Of a DNA stretch of 64,000 nt, positions 58,849 through 64,000 are shown piece by piece. The stretch spans positions 1-64,000 of the forward strand of contig NZ_QLKQ01000004.1 of NCBI RefSeq assembly GCF_003349955.1. The letters are read 5' to 3'. How positions within the stretch are numbered: the stretch's first letter is position 1; every line of letters begins with the position of its first letter. Under the pieces are notes generated by a model that saw only the letters and a program-made list of their open reading frames with translations, had not been told where the DNA came from and ran no database searches. Source of the stretch: Azospirillum brasilense (GTDB lineage Bacteria; Pseudomonadota; Alphaproteobacteria; Azospirillales; Azospirillaceae). Made by a program: the position numbers and the translations under genes.

Positions 58849-58939
58849 GGAAAAGTACAATTTTCCTTCCGCTTCGTCCATTCCGCGAGGCGGGTCGACC
58901 CGTTTAGGATGCAATTGTTCGCGACCTGAACGGTTCGCG
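58849..58939. promoter_or_regulatory. Divergent AraC/P450 control region with repeats
   Basis: GGAAAA-N6-TTTTCC inverted repeat at 58849-58866 near the AraC gene, and GTTCGCG directly repeated at 58917-58923 and 58933-58939 (16-nt period) nearer the P450 gene. Direct repeats with one and a half helical turns fit AraC-type binding. Confidence 0.5.
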
Positions 58940-59003
58940 TCAATCCAAACCAAAAATCGTCAATTGGCCGCCCGCCGCCGCGGGCGTCGGAGGACTGCGC
59001 CCG

Positions 59004-60167
59004 ATGTTTCGCTTCGATCCCTACTCACCGGCCGTCGACGCCGACCCGTTTCCTTTCTACAAGACCTTGCGTGACGAACATCCCTGCTTCTGGAGCGAGG
59101 AAGCCAACATGTGGGTGCTGTCGCGTTACGACGACATCGTCACCGCGCTGAACGACTGGGAAACCTATTCTTCGGCCAAGGGCAACCTGATGGACGAGAT
59201 GCCCAACCGCGCCGGCAACACGCTGGGCACCACCGATCCGCCCCGCCACGACCGCCTGCGCAGCATCGTCCAGTTCGCCTTCACCAAGAAGGCCGTGGAA
59301 GGGCTGACCGAGCCGGTGCGCGCCTCGGCCAACCGGGCGCTCGACGCCGTGCAGGGGGAGAAGACCTTCGACTTCGTCAGCGACGTCTCCAGCAAGGTCA
59401 CGGTGGACGTGCTGTTTGGCCTGTTCAATCTGCCGCGCGAGAACGAGCGGATGGTGCGCGACAAGGCCGTGCTGATGGTGCAGTCCGATCCCCGCACCCG
59501 CCAGAAGGGGCCGGAGCACCTCGCCGCCTTCCAGTGGATGAGCGAATACGCCAAGGAGCTGGTCGAACTGCGCAAGCGCGAGCCCGGAGACGACCTGATC
59601 ACCGCCCTGATCCAGGCCGAGGTCGCGGGCGAGAAGCTGGCCGACCGCGAGGTGCAGATGACCATCACCACGCTGATCATGGCCGGCATCGAGTCCCTGT
59701 CGGGCTTCCTCGCGATGTTCGCCCTGAACCTCGCCGACCACGCCGACGCGCGCCGCCGGCTCGCCGCCAACCCGGCGCTGATCCCCGACGCCATCGAGGA
59801 ATCGCTGCGCTTCAACACCTCGGCCCAGCGCTTCCGCCGCTGCCTGCAGAAGGACGTCGAGCTGCATGGCCAGACGATGCGCGCCGGTGATTTCGTCTGC
59901 CTCGCCTATGGATCGGGGAACCGCGACGAGCGGCGCTTCGCCAACGCCCATCTTTACGACATCGACCGCAAGCCGAAGGGCCATCTGGGATTCGGCGGCG
60001 GCGTCCACGCCTGCCTCGGCACCGCCTTCGCCCGTCTGGCCGCCCGCGTCGCCTGCGAGGAATTCCTGAAGCGCGTGCCGGAGTTCGTCCGGGTGCAGGA
60101 CCAACTGCCCTGGATGCCCTCCACCACCTTCCGCAGCCCGACCCGCCTCGAACTGGCGGTCGGCTGA
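59004..60167 (+). CDS. Cytochrome P450 (aromatic-acid type, class I)
   Basis: A 387-residue soluble bacterial P450. Key elements: TTDPPRHDRLRSIVQFAFT in the B'-C region, the I-helix MAGIESLS (residues 226-233) where the usual acid-threonine pair reads Glu230-Ser231, ExxR as Glu266-Arg269, and the haem loop FGGGVHACLG with Cys337. With the ferredoxin and reductase that follow it forms a complete three-component monooxygenase. Its place beside protocatechuate-cleavage genes points to oxidation or O-demethylation of a substituted benzoate; the substrate is inference. An 84-nt gap with a strong hairpin precedes the ferredoxin. Confidence 0.9.
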   Translation: MFRFDPYSPAVDADPFPFYKTLRDEHPCFWSEEANMWVLSRYDDIVTALNDWETYSSAKGNLMDEMPNRAGNTLGTTDPPRHDRLRSIVQFAFTKKAVEGLTEPVRASANRALDAVQGEKTFDFVSDVSSKVTVDVLFGLFNLPRENERMVRDKAVLMVQSDPRTRQKGPEHLAAFQWMSEYAKELVELRKREPGDDLITALIQAEVAGEKLADREVQMTITTLIMAGIESLSGFLAMFALNLADHADARRRLAANPALIPDAIEESLRFNTSAQRFRRCLQKDVELHGQTMRAGDFVCLAYGSGNRDERRFANAHLYDIDRKPKGHLGFGGGVHACLGTAFARLAARVACEEFLKRVPEFVRVQDQLPWMPSTTFRSPTRLELAVG

Positions 60168-60173
60168 ACATCT

Positions 60174-60219
60174 GGGACGACGGCGCGGCTGGGGGAGACT
60201 CCGGCCGCGCCGTCGTCCC
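60174..60219 (+). terminator. Strong stem-loop between P450 and ferredoxin genes
   Basis: Perfect 16-bp arms GGGACGACGGCGCGGC and GCCGCGCCGTCGTCCC around a 14-nt loop, followed nine nt later by TTTTTT at 60229-60234. It may attenuate transcription into, or protect the mRNA before, the ferredoxin gene whose AAGGAAG site follows at once. Confidence 0.75.
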
Positions 60220-60251
60220 GGAACACGCTTTTTTAAAAGGAAGTTTCGGTC

Positions 60252-60575
60252 ATGGCGAAGGTCACCTTCATCGAGCACGACGGCCTGGAGCAGGTCGTGG
60301 ACATCCCGACGGGCTGGACCCTGATGCAGGGCGCGGTGCAAAGCGGCGTCGCCGGCATCGAGGGCGAATGCGGCGGTTCCTGCGCCTGCGCGACCTGCCA
60401 CTGCTACGTGGACGAGGCGCTCGTCGACTCCCTGCCGCCGCCCAGCGAGACGGAGGAGGAAATGCTCGGCTGCACGGCGTCGGAGCGGCGGAGCAACAGC
60501 CGCCTGTCCTGCCAGATCCGGGTGAGCGACGCGCTGGACGGCCTCGTGGTCCGCCTGCCGGAGGCCCAGAGCTGA
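60252..60575 (+). CDS. 2Fe-2S ferredoxin (adrenodoxin/putidaredoxin type)
   Basis: A 107-residue electron carrier to the P450. Cluster ligands Cys40, Cys46, Cys49 and Cys87 follow the C-x5-C-x2-C...C rule; the loop also has extra cysteines at 44, 51 and 74. Opening [19 protein letters not shown] and the C-terminal [20 protein letters not shown] are typical. Ribosome binding site AAGGAAG. The stop overlaps the reductase start by one base, so the two redox partners are translated together. Confidence 0.94.
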   Translation: MAKVTFIEHDGLEQVVDIPTGWTLMQGAVQSGVAGIEGECGGSCACATCHCYVDEALVDSLPPPSETEEEMLGCTASERRSNSRLSCQIRVSDALDGLVVRLPEAQS

Positions 60576-61825
60576 TGGGCGACTCGGCGCAAGCGGACGC
60601 GGGAATGGTCGAAGCGGGAATGGTCATCGTCGGGGCGGGGCAGGGCGGCTTGCAGGTCGCCGAATCCCTGCGCGCCGAGGGCTATGACGGTCCCATCACG
60701 CTGATCGGGGAGGAGGCTGCGACCCCCTATCACCGGCCGCCGCTGTCCAAGGCGATTCTCGCCGGCACGATGGAGGAGGCGCAGCTCGCCATCCGCGGCG
60801 CCGAGTTCTTCGAGCGGCAGCGCATCGCTCTGCTCACTGGCATGCGCGTCGTCGCCATCGACCGCTCCGCCCGGCAGGTGCGCCTGGAGGACGGGCGCCG
60901 TCTGGACTATAGCGGGCTGGCGCTCGCCACCGGCGCACGGGTGCGCCGTCTGCCGATTGCCGGTGACGGGTTGGATGGTGTGCTCGGCCTGCGGTCGCTG
61001 GACGACGCGCGGCGGATACGCGGGGCGCTCGACCGGGCGGCGCGGGTGGTGGTGATCGGCGGCGGCTACATCGGGCTGGAGGTCGCGGCGGCGGCGCGCA
61101 AGCGCGGCCTGGAGGTGACCATTCTGGAGGCCGCGGACCGGCTGCTCGCCCGCTCGGCGACGCCGTTCCTGGCGGGCTTCTACGCCGACCTGCACCGCGG
61201 GCAGGGCGTGATGGTCGAGCTGGGAGCCAAGGTCGTCGCGCTGGACGGGGAGGGGGGCCGCGTCAGTGCCGTGCGCACCGCCGACGGGCGCTCGCACCCG
61301 GCGGATCTGGTGGTGGTCGGCGTCGGAATCGTCCCCGACACGGCGTTGGCCGAGGGCTGCGGGCTGGCGTGCGACGGCGGTGTCCTGGTAGACGATTGCG
61401 CCCGCACCGACGATCGGGCCATCGTTGCGGTCGGCGACTGCACGGCCCGGCGCACCGGCACGGGGGCGCTGCTGCGGCTGGAGTCGGTGCAGAACGCCGT
61501 CGAGCAGGGGAAGTCGGCCGCCGCCGCGCTGCTGGGGCGGGAACGTCCTTTCACGGCGGCGCCCTGGTTCTGGTCCGATCAGTATGACGTGAAGCTGCAG
61601 ATCGTCGGCCTGTCCGCTGCTCACGACCGGATGGTGCTGCGCGGGTCGCCGGAGGAGCGCCGCTTCTCGGCCTTCTATTTCCGCGAGGGCGCCCTGGTCG
61701 CCATCGACTCCGTCAACCGCCCGGCGGACCACATGGTTGGCCGCAAGCTGCTGGACCGCAAGGCCGCGCTGACGCCGGACCAAGCGGCCGACGAGACCTT
61801 CCCGCTGGCGTCCCTGACGCGCTGA
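60575..61825 (+). CDS. FAD-dependent ferredoxin reductase
   Basis: A 416-residue NAD(P)H:ferredoxin reductase of the putidaredoxin/rubredoxin reductase family. FAD-binding MVIVGAGQGGLQVAESLR near residue 17, PYHRPPLSKAIL, ALATGARVRRLP, the NAD-binding RVVVIGGGYIGLEVAAAARKRG, and AVGDCTARRT plus LESVQNAVEQGKSAAAAL towards the end. Start at ATG 60575 in a TGATG overlap with the ferredoxin; the longer frame is a shadow of that gene. Completes the P450 electron chain. Confidence 0.93.
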   Translation: MGDSAQADAGMVEAGMVIVGAGQGGLQVAESLRAEGYDGPITLIGEEAATPYHRPPLSKAILAGTMEEAQLAIRGAEFFERQRIALLTGMRVVAIDRSARQVRLEDGRRLDYSGLALATGARVRRLPIAGDGLDGVLGLRSLDDARRIRGALDRAARVVVIGGGYIGLEVAAAARKRGLEVTILEAADRLLARSATPFLAGFYADLHRGQGVMVELGAKVVALDGEGGRVSAVRTADGRSHPADLVVVGVGIVPDTALAEGCGLACDGGVLVDDCARTDDRAIVAVGDCTARRTGTGALLRLESVQNAVEQGKSAAAALLGRERPFTAAPWFWSDQYDVKLQIVGLSAAHDRMVLRGSPEERRFSAFYFREGALVAIDSVNRPADHMVGRKLLDRKAALTPDQAADETFPLASLTR

Positions 61826-61847
61826 TTGCCGTGTCGTGACGCAAAGA

Positions 61848-61883
61848 AACAGGCCGGTGCAGCGCGCGCTGCACCGGCCTGTT
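61848..61883. terminator. Bidirectional terminator between reductase and ligB
   Basis: A 36-nt perfect palindrome with 16-bp arms (AACAGGCCGGTGCAGC and its complement) and GCGC at the centre, in the gap between convergent genes; A-rich sequence precedes it on the plus strand, i.e. T-rich on the minus strand. Confidence 0.85.
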
Positions 61884-61943
61884 CCGCATGATCCCCGTCC
61901 GCCGGGGAACGCATCGGCGGACGGAGACCAACGGAAGGCCCGA

Positions 61944-62786
61944 TCAGACCGCGCTTTCCAGGACCAGCAGGCCGGCCCCGGTGTTGGAGATCGGGATGTG
62001 GTAGTTGCTGTGGACCTTCGAGACCCTCTTGCCCAGCGCGCCGCGCATGATCAGCCAGAGGATCAGCTCCGCCCCCTGGGCGCCGGCCAGCCGGACCAGA
62101 TCGTGGATGGAGTATTTCGCCAGCGCCTCCGGCTCGTCGACGATCTTCTCCAGGCACATCAGGTCGAAGTCCTTGTTGATGAAGCCCGCCCGCTCGCCGT
62201 CGAGTTGGTGCGACAGGCCGCCGGTGCCCAGCACGACCACCTTCAGGTCCTTGGGGTAGGACGCCACCGCGCGGCCGATGGCCTCGCCCAGCTTCAGGCA
62301 GCGCGCCGGGGTCGGCAGCGGGTGCTGCACCGTGTTGACCGCCACCGGAATGGTGCGGACGGGGCGCTGGGTCTGGTCGGGCCACAGCAGGGCCATCGGC
62401 ACGGTGAAGCCGTGGTCCACCGCCATCTCCTGGCAGGAGCAGATGTCGAACTCGTCGTTCACCAGCGATTCGATGATGTGCCAGGACAGCTCCGGATCGC
62501 CGGGGTAGGGCGGCAGTGGCTTCAGGCCCCAGCCCTCGTCCTTGTTCTGGTACTCCGGGGCCGCGCCGATGGAGAAGGTCGGCATCTTGTCGAGGAAGAA
62601 GTTAAGCCCGTGATCGTTGTAGACCACGATCGCCACGTCCGGCTTGACCTCGGCCAGCCACTCGCGGGCCTTGGGATAGCCGTCGAAGAACGGCTTCCAG
62701 TAGGGGTCCTCGAAGAGTTCGTTGGCGATGGCGTTGCCGATCGCGGGAATGTGGGAGGTGGTGACGCCACCGACGATCTTGGCCAT
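61944..62786 (-). CDS. ligB: Protocatechuate 4,5-dioxygenase beta (catalytic) subunit
   Basis: Extradiol type II dioxygenase of 280 residues that opens the ring of protocatechuate (or a close analogue such as gallate) between carbons 4 and 5. Iron ligands His12 (TSHIPAIG), His59 (YNDHG) and Glu240 (GAELI) and the catalytic His193 (GTGGLSHQL) align with His12, His61, Glu242 and His195 of the Sphingobium enzyme. It starts 4 nt after ligA. Strict specificity between protocatechuate and gallate cannot be told from sequence; the separate LigA subunit favours protocatechuate. Confidence 0.93.
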   Translation of the reverse strand: MAKIVGGVTTSHIPAIGNAIANELFEDPYWKPFFDGYPKAREWLAEVKPDVAIVVYNDHGLNFFLDKMPTFSIGAAPEYQNKDEGWGLKPLPPYPGDPELSWHIIESLVNDEFDICSCQEMAVDHGFTVPMALLWPDQTQRPVRTIPVAVNTVQHPLPTPARCLKLGEAIGRAVASYPKDLKVVVLGTGGLSHQLDGERAGFINKDFDLMCLEKIVDEPEALAKYSIHDLVRLAGAQGAELILWLIMRGALGKRVSKVHSNYHIPISNTGAGLLVLESAV

Positions 62787-62790
62787 GGTC

Positions 62791-63138
62791 TCAGTTCCCC
62801 GCCGCCTTGAGCTTCGCCTTGAATTCCTCGACCGTCATGCCGGTCTGCTGCGCGCCGATGTCCTGGACATTCAGGCCGAGCATGCCGATGAACTTGGCGA
62901 GGTAGTAGATGTTGCCGCCGGCCGCGAGCAGGGCCAGCGCGTTGCGCTCCCGGATGGCCGTCTTCTGCTCGTCGGTCAGGCCGAACTTGGCGCAGTAGGC
63001 GTCCTCGTCGGCCAGGAATTCCTGCCGGGCCGCGGCCTCGTTGAACGAGTAGCACATCTTGTTGAGCGGATAGCCCTTCATGGCCATCCGGCCGTCGAAG
63101 ATGGTGGTGCCGGGGATCGGCTCGTGGGGTGCGGTCAC
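62791..63138 (-). CDS. ligA: Protocatechuate 4,5-dioxygenase alpha subunit
   Basis: Small helical subunit of 115 residues that caps the LigB active site. Family landmarks GTTIFDGRMAMKGYPLNKMCYSFN and NALALLAAGGNIYYLAKFIGMLGLNVQDIGAQQTGM-type C-terminal pattern are present. The start is a GTG at 63138 with a perfect AGGAGG eight nt upstream; the longer frame runs over the ligI end and is rejected. Located between ligI (41-nt gap) and ligB (4-nt gap). Confidence 0.93.
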   Translation of the reverse strand: MTAPHEPIPGTTIFDGRMAMKGYPLNKMCYSFNEAAARQEFLADEDAYCAKFGLTDEQKTAIRERNALALLAAGGNIYYLAKFIGMLGLNVQDIGAQQTGMTVEEFKAKLKAAGN

Positions 63139-63179
63139 GGGTGTTTCCTCCTTTTCGTTTCTGTCGCTCGTTTTTGGGC

Positions 63180-64000
63180 TTATTCGGGCCAGTAAAGCCG
63201 CATCGGGTTGTCGACGAGAAGCGCCTTTTGCTTGGCCTCGTCGGTGGCGATGCGGGGGATGACGTCGACCAGATGCCCGTCGTCGGGCATATGCGAGGTC
63301 ATGTTCGGGTGCGGCCAGTCGGTGCCCCACAGCACGCGGTCGGTGAAGCGGTCGACCAGCAGGCGGGCGAAGGGCACCACGTCGTCGTAGGACGGCGGAC
63401 CCTGGACGCTCAGCCGCTCGGGGCAGCTCACCTTGCTCCAGACCTTCGGGTTCTCGTCCATCAGGGCGACGAACTTCCGGAACTGCGGGTGGTCCACGCC
63501 CTTGGCGATGTCCGGGCGGCCCATATGGTCCACGACGATGGTGGTCGGCAGCTCGCGCAGGAAGGGCGTGAGGTCGTCCAGGTCCGGCGCCTCGAAATAG
63601 ACCACGATGTGCCAGCCGAATTTTGCGATCTTGTCGGCGATGCCGAGGAAGACCGCCTTGGGCGTCGCGTCCACCAGACGCTTGACGAAGTTGAAGCGCA
63701 CCCCGCGCACGCCGGCCTCGTGCAGCTCGGCCAGTTCGCCCTCGGTGATCGAGGGGCCGACGGAGGCGACGCCGCGCGCCAGCCCGTTGGAGGCCCTCAG
63801 CGCGTCGACCAGCGCCCGGTTGTCCTTGCCGTGGCAGGTCGCCTGGACGATGACGTTGCGCGCGAAGCCCAGCTCGTCGCGCAGGGCGAACAGCTTTTCC
63901 TTCGGCGCGTCGCAGGGGGTGTATTTGCGCTCCGGCGCGTAGGGGAAGCGGTCGGCCGGGCCGAAGACGTGGCAGTGGGCGTCCACCGCGCCGGGCGGCG
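63180..64000 (-). CDS. ligI: 2-pyrone-4,6-dicarboxylate hydrolase (5' partial)
   Basis: Amidohydrolase-superfamily enzyme that opens 2-pyrone-4,6-dicarboxylate to 4-oxalomesaconate, the third step of protocatechuate 4,5-cleavage. About 273 residues are visible; the frame is open to the right edge, where the sequence reads PPGAVDAHCHVFGP, so only the first few tens of residues are missing. Signatures: VDAHCHVFGP, RFPYAPERKYTPCDAP, VRFNFVKRLVD, VVDHMGRPD, KVSCPERLSVQGP and LWGTDWPHPNM with the catalytic aspartate. First visible gene of the ligI-ligA-ligB operon. Confidence 0.94.
   Translation of the reverse strand, partial: PPGAVDAHCHVFGPADRFPYAPERKYTPCDAPKEKLFALRDELGFARNVIVQATCHGKDNRALVDALRASNGLARGVASVGPSITEGELAELHEAGVRGVRFNFVKRLVDATPKAVFLGIADKIAKFGWHIVVYFEAPDLDDLTPFLRELPTTIVVDHMGRPDIAKGVDHPQFRKFVALMDENPKVWSKVSCPERLSVQGPPSYDDVVPFARLLVDRFTDRVLWGTDWPHPNMTSHMPDDGHLVDVIPRIATDEAKQKALLVDNPMRLYWPE

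Noticed and set aside
1..64000. CRISPR array, rRNA, tRNA or prophage
   Set aside because: No regularly spaced repeats, no conserved rRNA or tRNA sequence and no phage structural genes were noticed; a covariance-model scan could still find a divergent RNA.

Overview
The window is a GC-rich (about 70% by eye) chromosomal or megaplasmid segment of a free-living, metabolically versatile alphaproteobacterium. The gene set (nos genes for N2O respiration, UbiTUV for oxygen-independent ubiquinone synthesis, acetate symporter, FecI/FecR iron signalling, meta-cleavage of protocatechuate) and protein style fit Azospirillum or a close Rhodospirillales relative; the genus is an inference. No rRNA, tRNA or CRISPR array was seen.

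Layout. 1-6549 (+): the end of a nitrous oxide reductase maturation operon, nosD(partial)-nosF-nosY-nosL-nosX-tatE-like, followed by a Crp/Fnr regulator and nnrS. 6737-14867 (-): a catabolic operon, peptide/opine-type ABC importer (SBP, two permeases, fused double ATPase), enolase-superfamily dehydratase, class V aminotransferase and RidA, with a divergent LysR. 16001-18684: HSL-type hydrolase with divergent AraC regulator, and a small membrane protein. 18729-22749 (-): DUF485-ActP acetate uptake with a cNMP/CBS/nucleotidyltransferase signalling protein. 22750-24701: an unusual island, strongly AT-rich at first, with two candidate small-RNA units and nested remnants of two insertion sequences. 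24702-30193: an anaerobic/nitrosative module, cytochrome c, UbiV, UbiU, UbiT, DUF2249, a Dnr-type Crp/Fnr regulator, DUF1858 and hemerythrin, tied together by Fnr/Dnr-type palindromes. 30291-36793: RND efflux pump, its adaptor and an odd alpha/beta hydrolase behind a LysR regulator. 37054-41090: MFS transporter, thiolase and SDR controlled by a divergent TetR. 41107-54377: iron uptake by two paralogous TonB receptors, a hydroxamate-type importer, a reductase, a cyclic-peptide exporter and a scattered FecI/FecR pair. 54473-64000: an unknown protein, then an aromatic catabolic region with a LysR regulator carrying two DNA-binding domains, a DUF1932 dehydrogenase, an AraC regulator, a complete P450-ferredoxin-reductase system and ligI-ligA-ligB.

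How the parts fit. The nos genes and the 24.7-30.2 kb module both serve life without oxygen: NosDFYLX/TatE mature N2O reductase, UbiTUV keep ubiquinone made when O2-dependent hydroxylases stop, and NnrS, hemerythrin, DUF2249 and DUF1858 proteins are typical companions of NO handling. The iron block looks like one regulon: the receptor-importer operon and the exporter gene carry the same 29-nt promoter-like element, probably read by the FecI sigma encoded further right. The aromatic block suggests oxidation of an aromatic acid by the P450 system and ring opening by LigAB; the operon continues beyond the right edge.

Most interesting new candidates are two unannotated RNA units: a roughly 217-nt plus-strand transcript at 23203-23419 with a near-consensus sigma-70 promoter and a terminator, and a roughly 95-nt minus-strand RNA at 24533-24627 with an Fnr-type promoter closely matching that of ubiT and C-rich anti-Shine-Dalgarno stretches.
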